Both the position numbers and the translations under genes were made by a program. The notes below the pieces were generated by a model. The model saw only the letters and a list, made by a program, of their open reading frames with translations, ran no database searches and had not been told where the DNA came from. 64,000 bases of DNA, from NCBI GenBank assembly GCA_028023455.1, contig JAQFVV010012535.1, positions 1,798,001-1,862,000 of the forward strand, in the 5' to 3' direction. Below, in pieces: positions 34,336-45,400 of the stretch. The stretch is from Epiperipatus broadwayi (Eukaryota; Onychophora; Udeonychophora; Euonychophora; Peripatidae). The first letter of the stretch is position 1. Every line of letters starts with the position of its first letter.

Positions 34336-37300
34336 CTGAAACAAAAAAATAATAAATATCTAAGCTATGAAAAAATGAATTCACTATAATTTTTCTAAAT
34401 AAGACTTTTAATCTTAAAAATTCTAATACACTGTCACACATCATTTTTTAAATAATATAATGCAAATTTCACATGATCATCATCTCTTATGCTAGCACAT
34501 AACTGTTATTAAACAGGCAAAACTCTCTATACAGTAGTGCCACCCTGAGTAATCAATGGATGCCAGAAGGCTTGTGCATAAAATCCCCATTTAGTGCCTA
34601 CTCATCAAATATCCCCAGACTAGTTTCTGGCCTTCATCAATGAGGAACCTTTGCACTGCATCTAGATCTAGTGCAGTGCTCTCAAATCCAAGGCTCCTCA
34701 CTGATGGAGGCCACAAGCCAGAAACTACTCTGGGGATATTGGATGAGTAGACACTACATAGCGATTTTATGCACAAGCTTTCTGGCATCCATTGATTACT
34801 CTAGTTGGCACTGAATAGCATTACTGTATGGAGAGTTTTGCCTGTTTCTATAACATTCTACTGAACTATTTTTGACTATGAAAGGCTTTCTTTTGTGATT
34901 TTTTTGTTTATAGTGCTTTAATTGTTCTTTGAATGGCATCTTGTACCATGCAATCTATTGTTTCTTTCAAAATCTTTTGGAATTATCTTTCACTTTTTAA
35001 TGTAATAATTTTTCAAATTAGCATTTGCTTAGGATATATTTCAAACTGTTAGTAGCATGAAAATCTTTCAATATTGCTGAGAATGGCATTACCATGTTCA
35101 TTTTTAATAATAATAATCTCTTGTTCAATTTGATCATTATCTTGAATTCTTTCTCTTCTTAAAAAATATATATATATATATTTATTATTTCACTTTTTTT
35201 TCTTTTTATTTGGTTGTTTTAAATATTATAGTTCTGCATAGCATTAAATATATTTTTTTTTTATATAATAAATTTCTTAAAAGAATAATGATGGGTTGTA
35301 ATGCATGCTGCAATCAATAAATAATGTAACAGTCTTTAATATGAACTTCAATATTAAGATTAATTAATATTAGTTTTATAAAACAGGCCCATAGAGGATT
35401 TTCTAAATAAAACAGAATAAAATGTATTTCTTCATTCAGCCAATATTCTAGTAAACTTAAACAATGTAATAGCAACAACGAAAAAATATTGGGTCCTTGT
35501 TATGTCTGTGTAATTATTCAATTAGAGTAATATGGATCTGTTGAAAACTTGTTTCAAATGTCATTCAACTTTCTTTCAGCTTTATTAGATATACTTTATT
35601 AACTTTTCTTTTTCTATCTTTAACACTAAACAATTATTTTTTTGATTTAATTTGCTACTTGGTTTGAATATCATCTTAGAATTTTATTATGGGATATTAA
35701 AAGAAATTCATTATTTAAGTTTAAATTTATCAAATTCGTACAGGCAATTTATTATTACATTTTCTTTTGTTTTTACTATGGTTATTACTTATCAATTGAT
35801 TTTGTATCACTTCTTCAAGATTAATCAGTTTTATTCTAACTTTATCTTTCATATTAGCATTTTCTTGTTGTAATTGATAATCTTTCATTCAGAGTTATAC
35901 TTTTTAACTCCTGTAATTTCATTAAAACAATTTTTGCATAGACATTTCAGTTAAAATAAGAAATTATTATTTTTAATCTTTCAAAATTTAATAAATTTCT
36001 CAAGTCATTTTTTTTTTTTTTATTTAAGTGTTTTAAAGGAAGGTTTTACTTGAAAAGTTCAGAGCATATTTAGATTCTATTATTTTGATTTAATATCTGA
36101 CAAAATAATAGCAATGTCAATAACTCTCTATATATTAGAGTTTGGTTTAAAATAACAACTGTAAATAATTATAATAAAATAAAAAGCTACTATAAATCAT
36201 CTTCAAATCAATTATGTACAGACTAATATTTGTATCAGTTTTAAATAAAAATAACCCCTATTCTGATTTGTGGTTAGTAATGTGAGACTTAGTATAGCTG
36301 ATGAAGGAATGGACCTTTCAAACCAGTTGTGAATTTTGCATATATCAGTTCACAATTCAGAATTTGGCTATTGTACAACATCTTAATTAAATAATGAGCT
36401 AATGGATCTATTTAAATACATTTTCATATTACAAAAATATATACACTTACATGCATTTCTTGCAATCGTTAATGCTGATGATATTCTGTCATACTGCTTT
36501 TTACATACACCTATAGTTCTATGTGGATATAACTTTCCTGTGTGTGGTGAAACAAATTGCGACAATAGTCTTATATTCTTAAATAAAAAAGTTAAAAGAA
36601 CAATTCAAATAATAATTTATTATTTTTAAACATTTAAATTAATAAGATTTAATGGTTGTTAAAATTACTTATATAAATTTCTGTATTAAAAACATTTCAT
36701 AATCCTTAACTTTTAATGACTGCATGAACACACTTAAATGACCTAGATTTTTAGAATATTAAAAATGTTTATAAAGTAAAAAAAAAACTCACCTTATAAT
36801 TAACTTGTATATTATGTTTACAGAGAATACATTCTCTGGGTTCTTTAACATATGGATTAGACATAGTTATTGGCTAAAAAAAATAAATTATTATAGATTT
36901 ACAAGTAATAAGTATTACATTTATATTTATTTAACAATTCAAAGAGCTATTACCATGTCGGGATGAAGTTTTTCTTCATCGACAATCTCCGATGAAATAA
37001 AATCATTGGATTCACTATGTAGCAAAACTCTGTTTAAAACTAATATAAAAATAATAATTATAACAAATTATATAATATTAATATTTTCAAATCAAATATA
37101 ATTTCGTTTAAATCATCATGGAATATTTTTTTTCAACGTAATGAAAATATTCCCAAATAATGTCTCGTTTAAAAAATCTGATCAAATTTTACTCTTATAT
37201 ATACATTTTGTCATTTAACTATTCATTTAATTATATTGGCAATTTCTGCTGTGATTCTACTATTACTTTAACATGAACATTGCTTCTGAATTAACAAATG

Positions 37301-38049
37301 ACTATCTGCATTTATTTATTTACTAAAATTTAAGTAACTGCTACATTTTCCGTCTAAAATCAAAGGTCATATATTTTATCCGGTCATCTTTCCAATCCGC
37401 TTTTTTTTTTCTTCAAATATTTATATTTCATAGTCTAATAATTTCTTTAAAAAAAACGTATTACATCGTGTTTTTATCCTTTCTTTAATTTCTCAATAAT
37501 AAATCCTATTCTTTCCGCCGTTTCCTTTATTCTTCCAATTCAGTTTTCTCCGAATATGTATTTCAAAGTTTTATTTGTTTTTTTGAAATTCTAATACCAA
37601 AAAATGTCACTCCTCAAAACTTAGTTATGAAGTCTTGTAATCAATAAACCTTACGTAATTTTTTCATCCTCTCCTAATCAAACTATCTTAACGTGATACA
37701 CTAATTCGCTCCCTATTTTAATATTTTTATTACAAATCTATTGTTTTCATAAGTTTCATGACTTTCTTAGATTCTTTTTAAAAATTAATGATCATTTTAT
37801 TCAAACTTATCCATCTGCAAGAACCAGCAAATATCAATTAAGAAAACCTACATTGAATTTACAGACTACCTTTAAAAAAAATACGCATTAAAAAAATATC
37901 ACAATTAATCATTACTTTAGCATAAAGATTAAATAATAAATAATACTAGTAGTTTTCATTTAATTACCAGGTTTAAAAGAGTGAAAATTCTTAAGTTCAC
38001 TTAACAAAGAATATTTTTTAAAATTATATACTATTCGGAAAGCAGCCAT
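34256..38049 (-). CDS. MRPS18C: Mitochondrial ribosomal protein S18C (bS18m), five exons
   Basis: Exons on the minus strand are 38049-37968, 37039-36954, 36873-36793, 36577-36451 and 34335-34256. Introns are 928, 80, 215 and 2115 bp, all GT-AG, and the joined frame is open for 151 codons plus stop. The protein is a bacterial-S18-type subunit of the mitochondrial small ribosomal subunit. The N-terminus is a likely mitochondrial targeting sequence (MAAFRIVYNFKKY). The family core begins DMPITMSNPY in exons 2-3, followed by ECILC (Cys71 and Cys74), LLSQFVSPHTGKLY, RTIGVCKKQY (Cys108), and MPFHYKELEYLKDPK near the end. The spaced cysteines are the positions used for metal binding in the family. 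Length is close to the human protein (142 aa). The start codon lies in ATGGCTGCTTTCCG, just inside the shared promoter with NOA1. Confidence 0.94.
34511..34847. mobile_element. Palindromic MITE-like element, family P1, in MRPS18C intron 4
   Basis: About 337 bp, starting AAACAGGCAAAACTC and ending in its exact complement GAGTTTTGCCTGTTT. Arms share TATACAGTAGTGCCA, CTACTCATCAAATATCCCC and its complement, and CACTGCATCTAGATC next to the axis. It is more compact and better preserved than the 8.6-kb copy. The 65-codon minus-strand frame inside it is not a gene. Confidence 0.85.
34848..36450 (-). other. Rest of MRPS18C intron 4
   Basis: Intronic AT-rich DNA without a recognised gene or repeat. 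The frame at 35652-35873 is hydrophobic AT-driven text and is not supported. Confidence 0.5.
36451..36577 (-). CDS. MRPS18C: MRPS18C exon 4
   Basis: 127 bases, acceptor TTTAAG and donor GTAAGT. It encodes LLSQFVSPHTGKLYPHRTIG followed by VCKKQYDRISSAL, the rRNA-binding heart of S18. Confidence 0.94.
36793..36873 (-). CDS. MRPS18C: MRPS18C exon 3
   Basis: 81 bases in phase 0, acceptor TTTTAG and donor GTGAGT. It encodes MSNPYVKEPRECILCKH, containing the first cysteine pair of the S18 core. Confidence 0.93.
36954..37039 (-). CDS. MRPS18C: MRPS18C exon 2
   Basis: Acceptor TATTAG and donor GTAATA bound 86 bases that end with LHPDM, directly joined to PITM in exon 3 to give the conserved DMPI-x-M motif. 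Confidence 0.88.
37968..38049 (-). CDS. MRPS18C: MRPS18C exon 1
   Basis: Encodes the first 27 residues plus one base, from ATG at 38049 to CCTG before donor GTAATT. The content is basic, hydrophobic and targeting-like. It is the least conserved exon and was placed by its open frame, good donor and in-phase join to exon 2. Confidence 0.8.
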
Positions 38050-38326
38050 TTTATTACAATTACGCAGACATTTTAGTGATTAAATTAAAATATATATATA
38101 TTTCTATATACATAAGTTTGTATTTTGTTTTTAATATTTTATCTTTTATTTGTAATAGTATATTTTTAAACGACTGTACTCAATTTTAAAATGTAAACGA
38201 ATGTTTATTATTATTATTTAATTGATGCAGTGCGAACTTAATTTACAAACCAACATGGTTTCTTTAGTTTTTAGGAAAGATATATTAAATTAATCGATTG
38301 ATTTAATTATTTATGTACTTTTCATA
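38050..38326. promoter_or_regulatory. Bidirectional promoter region between MRPS18C and NOA1
   Basis: Only 277 bp separate the two divergent start codons, so both promoters and 5' UTRs must lie here or overlap the first exons. It is AT-rich, with GATTGATTTAATTA-type repeats near 38297 and a CG-containing AAACGACTGTACTC near 38169. The MRPS18C start codon itself lies in a YY1-like ATGGCTGC next to TTTCCG, similar to the NDOR1 upstream motif. Both products act in mitochondrial translation or small-subunit function, so joint regulation is plausible. Confidence 0.65.
38255..38293 (+). promoter_or_regulatory. Possible uORF before NOA1 (12 codons plus stop)
   Basis: An ATG in CCAACATGGTTTC opens a 12-codon frame ending in TAA, 33 bases before the annotated NOA1 start and out of frame with it. 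Whether it is transcribed depends on the unknown start site. It does not extend NOA1. Confidence 0.3.
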
Positions 38327-39455
38327 ATGGTGCTGTTTTTAAATAATTTTAAATTACTCACAATATATAATAATCGTCTATATAAATGTAATTCCAATTT
38401 TTTGAAAAACAATTTTTTAAGACTATGCTTATGTGATTTTCATTCCCATGAAAATTCCAAAAATGTAGAAAAAAAAGAAAGTGAAGTAAAATCACCTGGT
38501 TTGGGAAAAAATGAAGTTGAAATAGCGTTAAAATTGCAATTAGAACCAAAAAATAAATTGAGTGTGGCGTCTAAACTATACTTAAAATTTAATGCCGAAA
38601 AGTTTGCAAAAGTTTTTCCTGATATTGTTGACGAATGTGGTAATATTCTAGCAATACAAAATGATAATAAAGGTCTCCAAAATAATTTATTGAATGAAAG
38701 TACAACAAGTGAATTAACTAAAGTTGAAAAGTTTGTTGAAATACCAGAAAAAGATATAAAAATTGATCCATTACTATTGTTGTTAGAAGAAAGAGATGAT
38801 AAACAGTCTATGCATTGGTGGACTAATATAAAATTACCATTAGTGGATAAAAAAGATTATAAAAGACTTAATGCAAAAAAAGGTCATGAGCATGTACCTT
38901 TAATATTTCGTTATGGAACTGCAGATCCTAGTGAACCTAAAAGTGATGTACCTTGCCATGGTTGTGGTGCTCTTTTACATTGCCAGGATAGTAATGCTGC
39001 TGGTTTCATTCCGAGCGAAAAATTTAAAATGTTACAACAAGCTGAATTACGTTTAGAAGATTGTCAAAAATGTTATTTGTTAAAAAATCATAATATAGAT
39101 TTACAAGTTAATACTCCAGCAGATAATATTAATAGGACAGTAGCTCCCATACGTTCTTTCAAATCCCTGCTTATACTCGTTATCGACCTATATGATTTTC
39201 CTTGCAGTATTCATCCGGGATTAGTTGATCTAGTAGGTTGGAGCAAAAAAGTAGTTGTTGTAGGTAATAAATTTGATTTAATACCTAAGGATCGAAAAAA
39301 TTATGAGGAAAGAATAGCTAATTCTTTGAAACAAGAAGTTTTAAAACTAGGATTTGCGGAAAGAAACATTTTACACGTTGCCTTAATAAGTGCCAAAACG
39401 GGCTATGGTGTGGAAGAATTAATTTCTAAACTTTATAAATTTTGGGAATTTAAAG
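38327..39455 (+). CDS. NOA1: NOA1 exon 1
   Basis: 1129 bases encode the leader, the Cys-rich cluster, and the G4 (NKFD) and G5 (SAK) motifs. The donor is GTATAT after GAATTTAAAG. Reading on past it gives 14 spurious residues before a stop, so the splice is required. The protein then continues FKGDIYMVG. Confidence 0.94.
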
Positions 39456-42400
39456 GTATATTTATTTTTAAAAATGTTACAGTATATAGTTTGTATTAAC
39501 TGTAAATAATTAAGATTATTTGAAATATTAATAATATATATATATTTTAAAATAAATATATGTACAAACGTGTATGTGTTAACACAAATGTTTTCTATAC
39601 CTATAGTTAAGTCATTAATGTATATATAAAAGTTAACCATGGAATGTAACTATATATTTAAGAGCTTTGAATAGAATAGTTGAATTAAGATTTATATAAT
39701 ATTTTCAGACATCCATCCACTGCAAGATAAATATATTTTCAAATTTAATCTAGTGTGCAAGGGGTAAAGATATTTTCAAATTTAATCCAGTTTCTTTAAT
39801 CTTTAGCCTCTTCTCCACATTACATCAGCATCTTCCTTATTTCAACCATTTATTTAAAATTTGATCTGTTTCTAGGTCATTTACACTCTTTGAGTTCCAA
39901 TTTAAATCTTCAACTGCTCATCTTTTGTAATCTTTTTTGCCAATATGTTTAGTCCAACTCCATTTCAATCTCTTAATTCTTTCAATGATATCTATTTGCT
40001 TTCTTACCTATATATTTTGTTTTTGATCTCTTCTTGGGACTCTTTAACATATTTCCCATAATTCTTTAATTAGTGGAAAGTCTCGCTCTTCTATTACATT
40101 TTTCTATACTTCTTTGACTCATTTGAAATTTCTGTAGTGCTCTTCTGTTAAGTGTTCAAGTCTCAGATCTATAAGTAAGAACTGCTAAAACATATCTATT
40201 AGAAGTCTTCCTTTTTAAGCATATAGATATATTTTCTTTCGATATTAATTATTTCTAAAAGCATCATTCCAATTTAATTCTACTATTAATTTCATCCATT
40301 ATACTTCCATCTGTATTAATAATCTGACAGATATTTGTAGCTGTTAATTTCTTTTAATTCATGATTTTCATGATTATCAATCTTTATTTGAAAATACATT
40401 AAACATTACAAAATCTATTTAACTTAAATAATCTCTATTCACTTGTTACTCTTTTAACTTCCCATTTAATTTACTATTGGACATATGGAATCATCCTGTA
40501 GTACACCCTTTTCGATGTTGATCTTCTTAATATCACTGTAATCTAATCACTGCTGTTATATTTTGATAAATATTCTCCAGAATATGACAATATCCCAGAT
40601 CTATATCTTGATCCAATGCTTTAACCATTGTAGAAATGATTATAGAATTAAATGTCTTTTCATAAACTACAAATCCAAAGCAGAGTGGCAATTCATATTC
40701 CTTGCACCTTTCTTTGACTTTTCGAAATACTTGAATGTGATTCACTGAGCTAAAATCATTTTTAAATTCAACTTGTTCTTTTGGTTGGTTAAAATTCCAG
40801 ATTCGTAATTATCTTGGTAAAATTTTTTATATAAAACTGATAGGTCTGTAATATCTAATATCTTCTTTATTATCTTTCTTAAATATCAATGTTTCTCTTC
40901 TATTCTTCCAATCATTTAGTACATTTTAATCTTTTAAACATTTGGTATATAACTTTGCCAACAATTTTTCTATTTCTTTATCTCCTTTTTTTAAAATGAC
41001 AATAATAATTCCAGCATTTTTTGGAGTGTCCCCCTTTTTTATAGGTTTAATTGTATATCTCACTTCTTTATTTAAAATATTGGGCAATTCACAAGATATA
41101 ATAACTGTAGAGGATTTTTTGTTTTTTATATTATTTATAGGACTATTCCACACATTTCATGATGCTCTTTTTTTTTTTTTTTAGTAATAGTTTTACGTTT
41201 CTGTGACTTATTTTCTTTTATAGCTTTTCTTACCAATTCATAATTATATCATTTTTAATTTTTTTCTTACCATCTTACAAAACTTCAGATATTTAATTCT
41301 TAATCGATAGTTTGAAAAAATTTTCATATTCGTTTTTTTCTTCATACATTGTCTCAGTAAAAAAAATTGCTATTAAATTGCTGCTTTTTTGTACTAGCTA
41401 TCTTTGTTGCAGTTCTTAATAGAATATCAGTTACCTTATTGGTTGTAATCAAGATCTGAGCCATCTTTAATCTGTTATTATTTTAAAATGATTTGCAAGT
41501 TCTAATTTAAATTATTTGGAATGATTCTAAAGGTTAGAAATATTAACTGTTAATACTATCTTTCTTAATAGTTTTCATCTCTCTAGTTTTGCATTAATAC
41601 ATATCTTTCATTCATACTAATCAGTGATCACTTCCTATGTTGAATATAGTAAGAACATAATCTTGAAATATGTAATTTCTGTTAGTCAAAGTATAATCCA
41701 ATTCTGCTATATCTTCATTGGCTGCTTCTATGTTAATTTCCATTTAGCATTTTTCTTAAAGAAAGAATTAATAATATACAATTCTTTTTTTTTTTTAATT
41801 CCACAAGTCTGTTTTTTTTTATATTTATCCCCACAACTAAATTTATTTACATCAGTTTCATCTTTTAATTGTTTACTAATTATAGCATTAAAGTCTTCAA
41901 TAACATTTTAAAAATGTTTAGTCTGATCAAAAGCATTTTGTATATATCAATATAAAAATTCTATTTCTTCATCACAATGGGGATTTATTGGTGCATATAC
42001 TTAAATTATTTATATTTGGAATCTTACATTAATCTGAACAACTAATATTTCCCTCTTTGATATACCATCAATCTCCATAATATTGTTCTTTCATTTTTTG
42101 TTTATAATGAAGGTTCAACGATATCTCATTTAATATTAAAAAATTCCTATTCTAATTTATGTGATCTTCCTTTACTTAAAAGAAGGTACCTGCAGTTGCA
42201 GATACTTAAATTAAAAATTATCCTCAAATGTCAGTCTTGACCTGCAATTGGGGACTTGATATCATCCTCTGTCTTTAGCTACCAATTACGACTTGATTGG
42301 TGACTTTACAGCTTCTTGGGAGTAAGAACTATAATTTAGTTTTGTCCATCATGATTATTAATGTCTATTAAAAAACAATATTGACACACACATCTACTCT

Positions 42401-45400
42401 GCTTTAAAAAAACTCAAGAAAGATCATATTTTTTTATTTAAATTCAGAAACTGGTTGATATGTGTTGATCCATATTTATTTATTATATGAATAATTATAT
42501 ATTAATAACAGTTGCAATGACAAGAATATATAGAATATCATTAAGAATTTGCCCAGCTTGATTTCTTTAAAATGATGAAGAACCAAAGTTATTCTTTTAG
42601 TTAACAGAAAACTTCTTTCTGTAACCATATATAAATATAGATATTAACAAATTAAAAGATTTATTTGTAATTGTCATTAATGTGTTGAATATGTGAGAAT
42701 ATAAGTGTATATGAAGAATATATTTTGGGTAGATATGTATCATTCATGTTGATAACATCAAGCTGAAGTCTACCTTGAACTATCATGAGTTAAGTCTTTG
42801 ATATAATTATAAATCATATATTTTTATATATGTATCAATTGCATTTGGTAAGGTTTTTTATGTACACATATAAAATTAGCTCTGGTTAAGATTTCCCATA
42901 TCACTGTTATAACTTTCACTTCATATATGATGTGATCAACTATCACATAGCTCTGTCATAATTCACATATATCTTTGCATTTTTGGGGTTGCGAGATTTT
43001 CTCTATTCCTTTATGTCATAATTTAAATGATTAAGAAACGTAAATTATGTGAGTTATTTATGGGCTATTTAGTTTAAAGAATGTTCTCAGTATATTTTAT
43101 TATGTAATGTTATGGTTTTTTATTAATAATGTAAATTATGAAATAGAATTCCTAATATATTTAAAAAAATATATTAATTACAATATTTCATGCTCTCCCA
43201 TCATAAAAATTTATACAGATGACATAACATTTTGTACAATTAGCAAATCCCTGTTTTTTATTGGAGAGCTTTTTGTGCTGTAGTGGAGTATCTTTATAAG
43301 AGAGATAACAGACAATTTTCTGTCATTGAACAGACTTTCACAGCTTGTGAAATAGTAAGTTTATTTCAGCATGCTCATTGCAGTGAAGTACATTTAAAAA
43401 CAGTTTTCCTAGTGATATACACACACAGAAAATTATTAACTTTTACTTGACGTCAATTTTGGATAAATTTTGACAAATTTTTTATTCTACAATTTAATAT
43501 GGCTAGTATTAAACAGAAACTTTTATTTCCTGGTTTGTGAGTTTCTATGTATTTTAATCTACATGGCAGAATTTCTATTACAGAAATGCATATTTTTATA
43601 TATATTGCATAAAAGATTTATGGACTATTCCATGTAAATTATTGTTTACAACCACATTTTTTATTTATATATTTTTTAGAATATTAATACTTTGAAGGCA
43701 GAACCAAAAAATCCACTAGGCAGGAAGGAGGGACTGTTATAATCTATTGATGTGGTTAGTCTGCTATTAACATTTGGCAAGCAAAATATTCAAAAGCACA
43801 CATTTGAGTAAAATTCTAATATACAAAAAAAATATTTTCATATCTATTAAAGTTTTGAAGTGAATCTGTCTCAGTACTAATTTGGATATTTTTTGATTTT
43901 TTTTTTTTTTTAAAAATCATTTTGATATTAATTCTAATATATATATAAAATACTTTAAACCTTTTCCTTCTAGAATCAGAAATTTGTCATTATTTCACTT
44001 GCTGATTTTAGAGTTTAACCATTTTAAATAAATTTTACTTTATAAGAGCTTTAATTAGACATTTATTATAATAGAGGGATTTGAACTTAGGATTTTTCAG
44101 TCTATATTTGAAATTCACTATCTCAAACAACCAAAACATGACCACATACTTGCAAAAAAGATAGATGATTCCCAGTATACATATTTCGTGCAGAACCAGC
44201 AATCATTAGTTAGTCCAGATCATAATCTTCCACACATATATACAATCAGTGCTCAGCTTATATTAAGATAGCAATTTCTTAAACTTTAATGGACAGGCTT
44301 CAATCTTCTTACCCTTCCAACTATGCAACTATCCACTTCATTGAAAAACCAATGAACATTCAAAGTCCTTGATGGATTTGATATTGTAGTCACACCCATG
44401 TAAACATTACAATCAATTTAATTCCTCATATCGGACTATTATTATCTTTCCATATATTAATAGGGGAGGGATGGGCTGAACATAATTATAGACAGATGTA
44501 ACCTATTTCCAAGGCAGTATGTAATTAGTCCATTCAGTGCAGTGTACTGAATGTTTCTTATATAAGTAAATAGAAGGATTTAAACTTAGAATTTTTCAGT
44601 CTATATTCGTTCTCCACTCCATCTCAAATAACCGACGCACATGACCACATACATGTGAAAATGGATACATTGGAATCTTTTTTGCATGTATATAGTCGTG
44701 TATCGGTTGTTTGATATGGAGTGGAGGACGAATATAGATTGAAAAATCCTAAGTTCAAATCCCTCTATTTACTTATATAAGAAACATTCAGTACATTGAA
44801 TGAATAAGCTAATTAGTGTTAAAATGTTAAAGCATGCATACACAAAGTGTCAAAATCTGAGGACTGTGCTCATGTAACTAAAATTTTATGTTCTTTATAT
44901 TATATATATATTGTCAATATTTTCATTTAAATTTTTCTTTCAATAAATATGGTAACCCTAATAATTAAAACCAAGAGAATACTTTTATTAGAGAGAAATT
45001 AATTCAAGAAAAATGGATAAAGTGAGGATTTCAGCATAATAATAGATAGATTTGAAAAAAGAAAAGCATAGGTATTATACGGTATGAGAATTGAAATTTT
45101 GTAAGTATGGAAATGTATGCAAGGATTACTTTAAGAGAAAATTTAATAAAATATTGCATTATAAATTATAAGATTCTATGTGAATGGAATGGTAGGAGAT
45201 TTAGCTTATTATATAAAGAATAAAGAACAGCTTTTAGAATATTAACTAGCTATAGAATAGTAGCAAGAATTATATAATTTTTAAAATATTTACATATATT
45301 TTAATGGATAGGACTAAAACTTGGATGAAAGAGAGTAAGGTTTTGAATAATTCAGAAAAGATTTCATTCCTGAAGACAAATAAGTGATGATTGAAATGTC

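Noticed and set aside
39456-39499. Reading NOA1 straight on past exon 1 to the stop at 39499
   Set aside because: The extra 14 residues are unlike the family, a good GT donor lies at 39456, and exon 2 continues the conserved GDxYxVG motif in phase.
40942-41184. Plus-strand 80-codon frame in NOA1 intron 1
   Set aside because: It is antisense to the RTE reverse transcriptase remnant on the minus strand, which explains the open frame.
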